Shown: piece after piece, positions 1 through 7,710 of the stretch
Layout of the letters: every line of letters begins with the position of its first letter
Numbering within the stretch: position 1 is the first letter of the stretch
Assembly: GCA_944384505.1 (NCBI GenBank)
Contig: CALWTQ010000023.1
Coordinates: forward strand, 1 to 48,620
DNA from: an uncultured Mediterraneibacter sp.
GTDB taxonomy: Bacteria > Bacillota > Clostridia > Lachnospirales > Lachnospiraceae
Length of the DNA: 48,620 bases
Direction of reading: 5' to 3'
Position numbers and translations under genes: made by a program
Notes under the pieces: generated by a model
Told to the model about the DNA's origin: nothing
The model's input: only the letters and a program-made list of their open reading frames with translations
Databases searched by the model: none

Positions 1-316
1 ATGCGCAGGAAGCGGAGGGGATGGTTGAAGCGTAAGTTCTTGGAGAGGGGCGTGTGGGGACTGTGACTTTGGAGGAACCTGATGGAAGATCTTAGAAGTC
101 GGAGAGCTGTTGTTAAGCGGCGCGCAGGGATTGTCTGAGCACAGCGAGTTGCCCGGAGCGCCGCTTTGCACTTAAACAGCTTTTCGACTTCTTAGATCCT
201 TCCCAGATTCCGGAACGGAGCAGTACACACACGTCCCCTTTACAAGAACACGTTTCAAACATCCACTCCGCTTCCGGACGTATTTTGGAGGAAAGCGGTA
301 TTGTGCTAAATAGCTG
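1..316 (+). repeat. Structured hairpin element, copy 1 (left part outside window)
   Basis: This is the right-hand domain of a three-copy element; the left part lies beyond the window. It ends with CTAAATAGCTG at 306-316, the same terminal sequence as in the other copies. The domain folds on itself: GGAAGCGGAG near 9-18 faces CTCCGCTTCC near 270-279, and GGGGCGTGTG at 47-56 faces CACACGTCCCC at 228-238. The apical part holds the shared GCGGCGC...GCGCCGC hairpin around 117-163. The end lies about ten bases from the terminator of the neighbouring tRNA-Gly gene. No protein is supported. Confidence 0.85.
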
Positions 317-325
317 ATAGTAGCG

Positions 326-356
326 AAAAAGGGAGCTCCTTTTACAGGGCTCCCTC
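326..356 (-). terminator. Rho-independent terminator of tRNA-Gly
   Basis: On the minus strand, downstream of the tRNA, AGGGAGC and GCTCCCT form a stem with a short A-rich loop and are followed by a run of T. It separates the tRNA transcript from the hairpin element. Confidence 0.8.
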
Positions 357-374
357 ACAAAAGCAAAAAAATAG

Positions 375-445
375 AGCGGGTGATGGGAATCGAACCCACG
401 TATCCAGCTTGGAAGGCTGGTGTTCTACCATTGAACTACACCCGC
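375..445 (-). tRNA. tRNA-Gly (anticodon TCC)
   Basis: Read on the minus strand, a 71-base cloverleaf begins with GCGGGTG and ends with CACCCGC plus discriminator T. The D arm (TTCAATGG type), the anticodon loop CTTCCAA with anticodon TCC, and the T arm GGGTTCGATTCCC are all present. No 3' CCA is encoded. It has a weak promoter-like sequence upstream and its own terminator downstream. Confidence 0.95.
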
Positions 446-466
446 GTCATCTCTGACACGAATGTT

Positions 467-495
467 ATACTATCATACTTTTTTATAAAATGCAA
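467..495 (-). promoter_or_regulatory. Possible sigma-A promoter of tRNA-Gly
   Basis: On the minus strand TTGCAT (490-495) and TAGTAT (467-472) are 17 bases apart, and the -10 box is about 20 bases upstream of the tRNA 5' end. Both hexamers are imperfect, so this is a weak call based on position and spacing. Confidence 0.4.
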
Positions 496-654
496 GCACT
501 TTTTTATCTTTTCTTTTTCTCTGCATTCTGATATATTATTTTACATATTGTTATATTGGGTATTCTTTTATGGGGACAGTGGGTATATCATCTATACGTC
601 CCTGAGAATTGTACTGCCATATATGCATCAAATATCAGAACAGGAGAACAGATT

Positions 655-900
655 ATGAATTTTTCACAGATTGCCAGACTTCAGCAACTCAAAAAGCAGC
701 TGGAGCTTTTCCAGCAGAATCATCCGAAATTTCCGGCTTTTTTAGGAGCTGTATACCGTGAGGCATTGACAGAGGGTACCGTTATAGAGATCAGCGCTAC
801 TTCCCCGGACGGGAAGAATTATGTGACTAATCTGAAATTGAAGAAAGAAGACCTGGAATTTTTCAGGGCCCTGCAGGAGCTCAATGACTCCCGCAGGTAA
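655..900 (+). CDS. Small hypothetical protein (81 aa)
   Basis: I do not recognise this family. The start ATG at 655 is chosen over an upstream in-frame start because an AGGAGA sequence lies just ahead of it and the upstream extension is AT-rich spacer. The product is soluble and charged: an N-terminal amphipathic helix with leucines at regular spacing (QLKKQLELFQQNHPKF), a short central part with beta-strand character (GTVIEISATSPDG), then a Lys/Glu-rich helix. No membrane segment, signal peptide or cysteine motif is seen. It stands alone between tRNA-Gly and the convergent flavodiiron gene, with only 35 bases to the latter's stop codon. Confidence 0.7.
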   Translation: MNFSQIARLQQLKKQLELFQQNHPKFPAFLGAVYREALTEGTVIEISATSPDGKNYVTNLKLKKEDLEFFRALQELNDSRR

Positions 901-935
901 TTCCCTGTTTTTCAAAGATATCCTGGTCAGAATTC

Positions 936-3494
936 TTATCCAATCACTTCTTTGTACGAAGCATGTTTGTTAAGCGCCTCTGTCATCTTTGCCATCTCAG
1001 ACAGATCACCAATCAGAATCACGCCGGAAAGCCTGTTATTCAGGAAGAAATATTTCCGGTACTGTCCTTTGCCCATATCCCGCAACTCAACTGTTTTATA
1101 CAGAAGATCCGGGTTCTTTCCGCAGTCTCCGGCAGCAAAGAGCGCTGTGTTCATTCCGTGGAAAGTGAGGGCTGACGCCACAGGCTCATACTCCAGTTCT
1201 TCACCGGCCGCATTTGCCCCGGCTGTCTTACCCTGTTCAACCGCCTCCGGCCAGATTGCATAATTCACTCCTTCATATTCCGCACAGTCGCCGCATGCAT
1301 AGACATCGGCGATCCCTGTCTCCATCCGGCTGTTTACTTTTACAGCGCGCCCAGTCTCAAGACCGATCTTTTCTGCCAGCGCTGTGTTTGCGCGCACGCC
1401 TGCGGACACAACAACGATCTGCGCCGGAATCACTTCTCCGTCCGCCAGACGGACGCCGCTTACGTGCTTTTCTTCACCTGGCGCTTCACCGGCTGCTCCC
1501 TCGACCGCCGTCACTGAAACTCCGGTGCGGATCTGTACCCCGTTCTTTTCCACGATCCCCTTGAGGATCCCTGCGGAGCCAGAATCAAGCTGGCGTCCCA
1601 TCAGTTCCGGAGCCGCCTCCAGCACCTGCACTTTAAGACCTGCCTTCTTCAATTCCCACGCTGCTTCCAGACCAAGCACTCCTCCTCCGATCACAACAGC
1701 CTCGTCAGCCTTCTTCATAAGCCCTTCCAGCTTCTCCACGTCAGATAGCCTGCGGATCGCCACGACTTCCGGCAGAGCACTGCCCTCTACCGGCGGGATA
1801 AAGCACTCGCTTCCAAGCGCATAGATCAGACGTGTAAAATGCACTTTTTCTCCGCCTGTCAGTACTACTTCTTTCGCTTTCATATCAATGTCGGTGATCT
1901 CTTTCCCGAGCATCTGGTATACTTTATTCTCCTCGTACCAGTCCGGCCCCTCAATCGCAATCTGATCCGCGCTCAGTCCCGCCACAATAGACTTGGTCAG
2001 CATGGGACGGTTATACGCGGGATAGGATTCATTGGAGATCATCACAACGGCTCCGGTCTTATCCCTCTCACGGATGGCCTTGGCCGCATTGAATCCCGCC
2101 GCGCCGTTTCCGAGGATCACATAATATTCCTGTGTATTGTTGACAAATCCTGTTTCTTCTGCCTCCACCGGAATGAAGTTCTCTTTCCCAACGCCGCACA
2201 CCGGACAGATCTCCAGGGATGAATCAAAGATTTCCCCGCACACAAGACATTTCACAAGACTTCTTGTGCCCTTCTTCTTTGGTTTTACAGGCTCCTTGTT
2301 CTGGACGACACAGCCGAACTGATAGCCGTATTCATAAGCGCTGACCAGATCTGCCTCCGAAGGCTTAAACCGGACGCGGAACCCTTCTGACACTTTCATT
2401 TTCAGCTGTTTCAGCCGCTGTGTAATATTGGGTACGCCCTCTCCGCTCCATCCGTAGCTTCCAAACGCTCCGGCGAACTTTCCGCCATGAGTTGCCGGGA
2501 ACATTCCCAGTGTCAGATCCCAGATCGGCTTAAGCGCTTCTCCTACTATCGTTGGTGTGCCAAGAAGAATGCCGTCGGCAAAGAGAAGCTCCTCATTTAC
2601 TTTCGCAGCGTCCGCCTCGACCATATCATAAGAACGCACGTCAATATCGCCGCTGTCCTTCACGCCTTCTGCAATCTTCTCCGCCAGAGACTTTGTATAG
2701 CCATAAGCGCTCACATACGGGATGATAACCGTTTTTCTCGGATTTGGATTTACAACAGTTGACCACTCCCGGTACTGCTTCATTACTGATTTAATCCGGT
2801 CTCCTACGAGCACGGGTCCATGGCCGGTGCAGACCATGGAGATATCCATGTCCTCCACCCGGTCCAGAGCCTTTAACATAAAAGGTTTAAAGGGGCCGAT
2901 GATGCAGTCGTAATAATATTTCAGAGCTTTCTGGTAATCTTCCTCATTTTTAATCTCTGAAGAAAGCACTTCCGGCAGACAGTAGTGAGATCCGAAAGAA
3001 TCACATGTCACCAGAATCTGCTCTTCCTCGATAAAGGTATACATAGTGTCCGGCCAGTGCAGATTCGGAACAAACATAAAATGAAGCGTTCTGTTTCCGA
3101 TTGTCATCTTCTCATTATCCCGGGCCGGAATCCCTACGAAATCCCGGTTCACGATCTCCTTTAAAAAGCCAAGGGCACATCCGGTCGCAATAACCTTCAT
3201 CTGAGGGCTGTAGTCCAGAAGACGCTCCACACTGCCTGCATGATCCGGCTCCGTATGGCTTACCACCAGATAATCAATGCTGTGCACATCTATGACTTCT
3301 TTAAGTTTTTCCAGATAATCATCAAAAAACTTTGCCTTGGCCGTTTCAAAAAGAACTGTTTTGTTCCCCGTCTTCATCACATAGGAGTTATAGGTTGTCC
3401 CAAACTCCGTATACATAATGATGTCAAAAACTCTGAGCTTGTCGTCAATAATCCCCGTCCAGTAAAAATTTTCTCTCAGCTTGATACTCTTCAT
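936..3494 (-). CDS. Flavodiiron protein - rubredoxin - NADH:rubredoxin reductase fusion
   Basis: The enzyme reduces O2 to water (or NO to N2O) and protects anaerobic metabolism; fused electron carriers should let it draw electrons from NAD(P)H directly. Three modules are visible in 852 residues. (1) A beta-lactamase-like diiron domain, about 1-245, with a complete ligand set: His80, Glu82, Asp84 (SHTEPDH), His146, Asp165 and His225. (2) A flavodoxin domain, about 254-395. (3) A rubredoxin with Cys416, Cys419, Cys430 and Cys433, followed from about 457 by an FAD/NAD-binding reductase (GNGAAG at 462-467; second nucleotide motif GGGVLGLE; CGDCAE near the end). Such triple-module forms are a known but minority class of flavodiiron proteins. 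AGGAGG precedes the ATG. It is the last gene of the rpiB operon, 19 bases after nth. Confidence 0.95.
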   Translation of the reverse strand: MKSIKLRENFYWTGIIDDKLRVFDIIMYTEFGTTYNSYVMKTGNKTVLFETAKAKFFDDYLEKLKEVIDVHSIDYLVVSHTEPDHAGSVERLLDYSPQMKVIATGCALGFLKEIVNRDFVGIPARDNEKMTIGNRTLHFMFVPNLHWPDTMYTFIEEEQILVTCDSFGSHYCLPEVLSSEIKNEEDYQKALKYYYDCIIGPFKPFMLKALDRVEDMDISMVCTGHGPVLVGDRIKSVMKQYREWSTVVNPNPRKTVIIPYVSAYGYTKSLAEKIAEGVKDSGDIDVRSYDMVEADAAKVNEELLFADGILLGTPTIVGEALKPIWDLTLGMFPATHGGKFAGAFGSYGWSGEGVPNITQRLKQLKMKVSEGFRVRFKPSEADLVSAYEYGYQFGCVVQNKEPVKPKKKGTRSLVKCLVCGEIFDSSLEICPVCGVGKENFIPVEAEETGFVNNTQEYYVILGNGAAGFNAAKAIRERDKTGAVVMISNESYPAYNRPMLTKSIVAGLSADQIAIEGPDWYEENKVYQMLGKEITDIDMKAKEVVLTGGEKVHFTRLIYALGSECFIPPVEGSALPEVVAIRRLSDVEKLEGLMKKADEAVVIGGGVLGLEAAWELKKAGLKVQVLEAAPELMGRQLDSGSAGILKGIVEKNGVQIRTGVSVTAVEGAAGEAPGEEKHVSGVRLADGEVIPAQIVVVSAGVRANTALAEKIGLETGRAVKVNSRMETGIADVYACGDCAEYEGVNYAIWPEAVEQGKTAGANAAGEELEYEPVASALTFHGMNTALFAAGDCGKNPDLLYKTVELRDMGKGQYRKYFFLNNRLSGVILIGDLSEMAKMTEALNKHASYKEVIG

Positions 3495-3513
3495 TTTCTG
3501 CCTCCTCTTTTCT

Positions 3514-4152
3514 TTATTTTACACCGTTTTTCTTACAGATATCCGCCAGGCAGCATTTCTCGCAGTGGGGCTTTGTCCTTGCCGTACAGACGTCCCTGCC
3601 ATGGTACACCAGTCTGTGGCAGAGATCGCTGCCCTCCTCTGGCGGAATGATTTTCCACAGAGCCATTTCTACTTTTTTCGGCTCTTTGATCCCGTCTACC
3701 AGCCCGATCCGGTTCACAAGCCGGATGCAGTGCGTATCTGTCACAATCGCCGGCTTTCCGAACACGTCTCCCATGATCAGGTTCGCGCTCTTTCTTCCCA
3801 CGCCGGGGAGCTTTAAAAGAGCGTCAAAATCATCCGGCACCTTTCCTCCGTATTCGTCCCGCAGGATTTTCATACATGCGCTGATATCCCGCGCCTTGCT
3901 CCTCCCCAGGCCGCAGGGCCTTACGATCTCTTCTATGTCATTTACATCAGCCCCCGCAAGCGCCTCTACAGACGGATATTTCTCATACAGCCCTTCCACG
4001 ACCACGTTGACACGGGCATCCGTACATTGCGCAGCAAGCCGGACACTGACCAGCAGTTTCCAGGCCTGGTCATAATCCAGTGTGCATCCCGCGTCCGGAT
4101 ACTCTTTCTTCAAACGTTCAATCACTTCTAAAGCCCGCTGTTTTTTTGTCAT
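3514..4152 (-). CDS. nth: Endonuclease III (DNA glycosylase/AP lyase)
   Basis: This base-excision repair enzyme removes oxidised pyrimidines and nicks abasic sites. The helix-hairpin-helix is LPGVGRKSAN, with the catalytic Lys in GRKSA, and the catalytic Asp is in VTDTHCIRL. The C terminus carries the 4Fe-4S cluster motif C-x6-C-x2-C-x5-C (in CTARTKPHCEKCCLADIC). At 212 residues the length is normal. It is co-directional between the CmpB-like gene (22 bases upstream) and the flavodiiron gene (19 bases downstream), so an oxidative-damage repair enzyme and an O2-reducing enzyme share a transcript. Confidence 0.97.
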   Translation of the reverse strand: MTKKQRALEVIERLKKEYPDAGCTLDYDQAWKLLVSVRLAAQCTDARVNVVVEGLYEKYPSVEALAGADVNDIEEIVRPCGLGRSKARDISACMKILRDEYGGKVPDDFDALLKLPGVGRKSANLIMGDVFGKPAIVTDTHCIRLVNRIGLVDGIKEPKKVEMALWKIIPPEEGSDLCHRLVYHGRDVCTARTKPHCEKCCLADICKKNGVK

Positions 4153-4174
4153 CTGTACGTTTCCTTTCTAACCT

Positions 4175-5176
4175 TTACTGATTGTCCATACTTCGGCGGA
4201 TCTCCTCCAGCGCCTCCTTAAACTTTCGGGATGCAGCCGTAGGATTTCTTCTCAGCTGCCTCGCAGCCCGCAGATAACTCCGGTCCGTGCGCTCCCCCAG
4301 TTTCTGGAGTTCAGAGAGAACATTCTGCCTGATAGACTCCAGGTCCCTCCTCCGCCGTTCTCTTCCTGTCAGTCCATCAGCCTTCTCCGGTAGTTCCTCC
4401 CGAAGCAGTTTCTCCGCCCGTTCTGCGAGAAGTGTAAGCTGATGGATATATTCCTCCCGGCGGATATGGATCTGCCCGAGATATGCTTTTTTCCGTGAGC
4501 TTCTTTCCTTTGCCTTCTCTCCTGCCCGCTTCCTGTACTCCTCCGCAAACGCGGCAGCGCGCTGACGGTATTCCTCTGCCAGTTCTTCAGAAGCAGATTT
4601 CAGTTTCTCCTGCATCTGGCGCATCTGTTCCCTGCTCTCTTCCAGCTGTACGAGGATCCTTTTCATATCCATCGCCTCGTTGAAGGACTGAGTCAGATCC
4701 ACAGCCGATGTCACAGAGAGGAGCAATGCTATCCACTCCTCCGCCAGTGCCGGAATCCGGAGCACCAGATCCTCCACAGGTACATGCACCACCCGCACAA
4801 GCAGGACGGAAAAACACCCCCAGCAGAGCGAAGATGACAGGCAAATATACCCGTTCAGGTTGAATTTCTGGGTACTATAGTCCCAATATCTCACATGAAA
4901 AAGTTTTTCCATCATCGCGCCTGTAATATACTCAAGAACTGTCGCCCCTGTCATACCCATTAAGAAAATCAATACCGGGTTTTCCCTGACTCCGATCGTG
5001 CTGACCAAAACCACAATCGCGCCCGAACCATAGATCGGAAGCATCGGCCCGTGCATGAATCCCCGGTTCACCCATCGCCGTTCTTTTACAGATACATAGC
5101 AGCTCTCCCAGATCCATCCGGCAAAACTATACAAAAAGAAAAACAAAATCCATTGTGACAAATGGTACGAATGCAT
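4175..5176 (-). CDS. CmpB-like (putative ABC-transporter type IV) membrane protein with coiled coil
   Basis: The N-terminal ~150 residues contain several hydrophobic segments and signatures of the family called putative ABC transporter type IV / CmpB: YSFAGWIWES, RGFMHGPMLPIYGSGA and WDYSTQKFNLNGYICL. The family name is historical; no ATPase is nearby and transport is not shown. The remaining ~180 residues are a highly charged Glu/Arg/Lys-rich helix, probably a cytoplasmic coiled coil. The start codon overlaps the rpiB stop (TAATG), which indicates translational coupling. The role is unknown. Confidence 0.8.
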   Translation of the reverse strand: MHSYHLSQWILFFFLYSFAGWIWESCYVSVKERRWVNRGFMHGPMLPIYGSGAIVVLVSTIGVRENPVLIFLMGMTGATVLEYITGAMMEKLFHVRYWDYSTQKFNLNGYICLSSSLCWGCFSVLLVRVVHVPVEDLVLRIPALAEEWIALLLSVTSAVDLTQSFNEAMDMKRILVQLEESREQMRQMQEKLKSASEELAEEYRQRAAAFAEEYRKRAGEKAKERSSRKKAYLGQIHIRREEYIHQLTLLAERAEKLLREELPEKADGLTGRERRRRDLESIRQNVLSELQKLGERTDRSYLRAARQLRRNPTAASRKFKEALEEIRRSMDNQ

Positions 5177-5622
5177 TACTGCTCCTTCTCTTCAATTGCC
5201 ATAATCATATCGACTCTTCTCTGATGGCGTCCCCCCTCGAACTCGGTATTCAGCCATGTCTCAACAATCATTTTCGCCAGCTCCGCACCCACAACACGCG
5301 CGCCGAACGCAAGAATATTGCAGTTATTATGCGCCCTGGCCATCCTTGCCGTATACGGTTCACTGCAGACTGCCGCACGGATCCCCTTAACTTTATTTGC
5401 CGCCAGAGATATCCCCAGGCCTGTACCGCAGATCAAAATCCCCTGCTCCACCTCGCCGGATGCCACCGCGCGTCCCACAATCTCTCCATATGCGGGATAG
5501 TCACAGCTCTCTGTTGAATTCGTGCCATAATCCACTACTTCATGGCCCTTCTCTTTTAGAAACTCAACAATTTCCGCTTTCAGCTCCAGCGCCGAATGGT
5601 CGTTTCCAATTCCGATTTTCAT
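5176..5622 (-). CDS. rpiB: Ribose-5-phosphate isomerase B
   Basis: It interconverts ribose 5-phosphate and ribulose 5-phosphate in the pentose phosphate pathway. The 148-residue length is typical. Family signatures are the N-terminal GNDHSALELK, the CGTGLGIS phosphate-binding loop with its cysteine, and the ARAHNNCNILAFGARV stretch. Some RpiB homologues act on allose or galactose phosphates, and nothing here excludes that. It is the first gene of a four-gene leftward operon with its own promoter at 5666-5694. Confidence 0.95.
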   Translation of the reverse strand: MKIGIGNDHSALELKAEIVEFLKEKGHEVVDYGTNSTESCDYPAYGEIVGRAVASGEVEQGILICGTGLGISLAANKVKGIRAAVCSEPYTARMARAHNNCNILAFGARVVGAELAKMIVETWLNTEFEGGRHQRRVDMIMAIEEKEQ

Positions 5623-5665
5623 ATCTCATTATTTCCTTTCTGCATATTTATCGTACACTGCCTCT

Positions 5666-5694
5666 ATCATAGCAAATTCATAATGTGAACGCAA
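5666..5694 (-). promoter_or_regulatory. Sigma-A promoter of the rpiB operon
   Basis: On the minus strand TTGCGT (5689-5694) and TATGAT (5666-5671) are separated by 17 bases, about 40 bases before the rpiB start. The -35 box is weak and the -10 box good. The hairpin element begins only 25 bases upstream. Confidence 0.6.
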
Positions 5695-5719
5695 CCAGCG
5701 GAAAGTCCAAAATCCAATT

Positions 5720-6320
5720 CAGCTATAAAGCTATAAAGTTCACTAACGTCCTTTGGCAAAACGTCCGAAAACAACTCCTTTGCCAAAACGTATTCTGCGG
5801 GGATGGAGGAGGGCGACGGGCGCCTCCATCCCCGCAGAATTTTTCTCGAAATGGGGCTGTTTTCTGGGCTTTTCAATCCGGAAGCCAGTGAATATATAGC
5901 TGCCAAAAAAAGCAGGCGCGGCCGGAAGACTTTCGTAATAGAAAGCCTCCAAGCCGCGCCAACTTCGCGTTTCAGCCTATTTAGGCAATGACACTTCCGA
6001 CAGGAAATGCGCAGGAAGCGGAGCGGATGTTGGAAGCGTGTTCTTGGAGAGAGGGGGTGTGGGGACTGTGACTTTGGAGGAATCTGATGGAAGGTCTTAG
6101 AAGTCGGAGAGCTGTTGTTAAGCGGCGCGCAGGGATTGTCTGAGCAGAGCGAGTTGCCCGGAGCGCCGCTTGTCCTTAAACAGCTCTTCGACTTCTTAGA
6201 TCCTTCCCGGATTCCGGAACGGAACAGTGCACACACGCCCCCTCTCCAAGAACACGTTTCAAACATCCGCTCCGCTTCCGGACGTATTTTGAAGGAAAGC
6301 GGTATTTGACTAAATAGCTG
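5720..6320 (+). repeat. Structured hairpin element, copy 2 (complete, ~601 bp)
   Basis: The element begins CAGCTATAAAG and ends CTAAATAGCTG, which are inverted forms of each other. Left domain: the 5' end pairs with AGTGAATATATAGCTG at 5887-5902 and carries a perfect 18-bp stem, 5792-5809 with 5823-5840. Middle hairpin: GGCGCGGC (5915-5922) with GCCGCGCC (5953-5960). Right domain: a perfect 18-bp stem (6014-6031 with 6262-6279), then a perfect 15-bp stem (6037-6051 with 6242-6256), then AGCGGCGC (6121-6128) with GCGCCGCT (6163-6170). It fills the gap between rpiB and the DnaJ-like gene, ending ten bases from the latter's stop codon. No target-site duplication is obvious. Confidence 0.9.
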
Positions 6321-6330
6321 CGCCTCCTTA

Positions 6331-7419
6331 TTATGCAGTCTGTGCCCTCCCGGCGCACAGTGCCTCATATTCTTTCAGTTTTTTCTGAGCTGCCGGGCTC
6401 AGCCTCTGCGGCACATCAATCTGCACAGTTACGTACTGGTCTCCGTGCACGGACGCATTTTTCATCGAAACAATTCCTTTTCCTTTCAGGCGGATTTTGG
6501 TTCCGGACTGTGTCCCTTCGTGTATCTTGCACAGGACGTCCCCGTACAGAGTATGCACGACTGCCTCGCCGCCAAACACTGCTGTGGTATAAGGAATGCG
6601 GACGGTGGTGTAAACATCTGTTCCTTTTCTTTCGTACCCGGGCTTTTCACCTACTGTAACTTTCAGCAGAAGATCTCCTGCTCCGCCGCCATTTACCCCC
6701 GGCATTCCCTTTCCTTTCAGCCGGACAGACTGGCCTGTATCAATTCCCGCGGGAATGTGCACCTGCAGGGTCTGTACTCCGCTTCCTGCACCGGACGGAT
6801 CCTGAAGCCTGATCACCTTGTCGCAGCCAAATGCAGCCTCATCAAATGATACTGTCACATCTGCCCGCACATCTGATCCTTTTTCCTGATAGTTTCCTCC
6901 TCTGCCTCCAAAGCCTCCGAAACTGTCAAATCCGCCAAAGCCTCCGCTGTATGTCTGTCTGCCGGAGCTTCCGGATTTTCCCGAAGCACTGCCGCTCCGT
7001 CCATGATGGAAGATATCTCCGAACATATCCTGGAACATGTCGTCCATATTGCCGCCTTCAAAATGATACTCCTGATAGCCGTCCGGTCCGCTGTAAGAAC
7101 GCCAGAAGCCCTGGCTTCCCGCTCCGCCGTAAGACTGTCCGGCGCCGCTGCCGAAGCCGCCGTAAGCCCCGTATCCGCCCGCGCCGCTCTCATCGAACGC
7201 GGCATGGCCAAACTGGTCATAAAGTTTCTTTTTCTCTGTATCGCTAAGTACATTATATGCTTCTGTAACTTCCTTAAAATTCTTCTCCGCCTGCGCGTCC
7301 CCCGGATTCGTATCCGGATGGTACTTCTTCGCGAGCCTGCGGTATGCTTTCTTTATCTGCGTGGCATCTGCGTCTTTGCCGACGCCAAGCACGTCATAAT
7401 AATCTCTTTTAACTGCCAT
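6331..7419 (-). CDS. DnaJ-type co-chaperone lacking the zinc-finger domain (type II / CbpA-like)
   Basis: It stimulates DnaK ATPase and delivers substrates. An N-terminal J domain (about residues 1-70) contains the invariant HPD in [11 protein letters not shown] very long Gly/Ser/Phe-rich linker follows (about 75-180), and then the C-terminal substrate-binding domain ([39 protein letters not shown]). The four CxxCxGxG zinc repeats of canonical DnaJ are absent. The start is placed at 7419 (MAVKRDYYD) because AGGAGGG lies just upstream; an in-frame start 33 bases earlier has no ribosome-binding site. It is monocistronic and not beside hrcA/grpE/dnaK here, so probably a second, housekeeping co-chaperone. 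Confidence 0.92.
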   Translation of the reverse strand: MAVKRDYYDVLGVGKDADATQIKKAYRRLAKKYHPDTNPGDAQAEKNFKEVTEAYNVLSDTEKKKLYDQFGHAAFDESGAGGYGAYGGFGSGAGQSYGGAGSQGFWRSYSGPDGYQEYHFEGGNMDDMFQDMFGDIFHHGRSGSASGKSGSSGRQTYSGGFGGFDSFGGFGGRGGNYQEKGSDVRADVTVSFDEAAFGCDKVIRLQDPSGAGSGVQTLQVHIPAGIDTGQSVRLKGKGMPGVNGGGAGDLLLKVTVGEKPGYERKGTDVYTTVRIPYTTAVFGGEAVVHTLYGDVLCKIHEGTQSGTKIRLKGKGIVSMKNASVHGDQYVTVQIDVPQRLSPAAQKKLKEYEALCAGRAQTA

Positions 7420-7513
7420 TATAATCACCCTCCTGCCATGAATCCCAGTCAATCCACTCGATCTATTTTAATCCGTATACGAACATAATATGTCATCATA
7501 TTGTTCTATCTGT

Positions 7514-7542
7514 AATATAACAACTATTTTCATCAAAGTCAA
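7514..7542 (-). promoter_or_regulatory. Sigma-A promoter of the DnaJ-like gene
   Basis: On the minus strand TTGACT (7537-7542) and TATATT (7514-7519) are spaced by 17 bases, giving a leader of about 90 bases. No CIRCE inverted repeat is seen in the leader, so HrcA control is not supported. Confidence 0.65.
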
Positions 7543-7614
7543 GTCCCGCCCCGGAAAGTTATAATTTTGCCTTAACAGTTCTATGAACTGAGCGCCCTTC
7601 TATCCTGATTTTCA

Positions 7615-7643
7615 TAGTCAAATCGCACATGATAAGTTATAAT
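7615..7643 (+). promoter_or_regulatory. Sigma-A promoter of the O-acetyltransferase gene
   Basis: A perfect TATAAT (7638-7643) is preceded after 17 bases by TAGTCA (7615-7620), which matches the -35 box at four of six positions. It lies about 70 bases ahead of the start codon. Confidence 0.55.
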
Positions 7644-7710
7644 AATTCAGAATATAAGCATACCCCGGCCATATCAGCCGGTATCTGCGGTTGTAAAAGG
7701 AGGAGTCTCG

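Noticed and set aside
380-658. 92-residue rightward reading frame over tRNA-Gly
   Set aside because: It is antisense to the tRNA and has no ribosome-binding site; the real small gene starts at 655.
936-3494. Several 60-150-residue rightward frames opposite the flavodiiron gene
   Set aside because: These are shadows of a complete, motif-rich gene and have no start signals of their own.
5720-6320. Element as a group II intron or insertion sequence
   Set aside because: No reverse transcriptase or transposase frame, no intron domain V-like hairpin that I can identify, and no clear target-site duplication.
5667-6368. 233-residue reading frame across element copy 2 on the minus strand, with similar frames in copies 1 and 3
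   Set aside because: The shared peptide stretches follow from DNA similarity of the hairpins. The frames differ in extent between copies, have no ribosome-binding site and run through long perfect palindromes.
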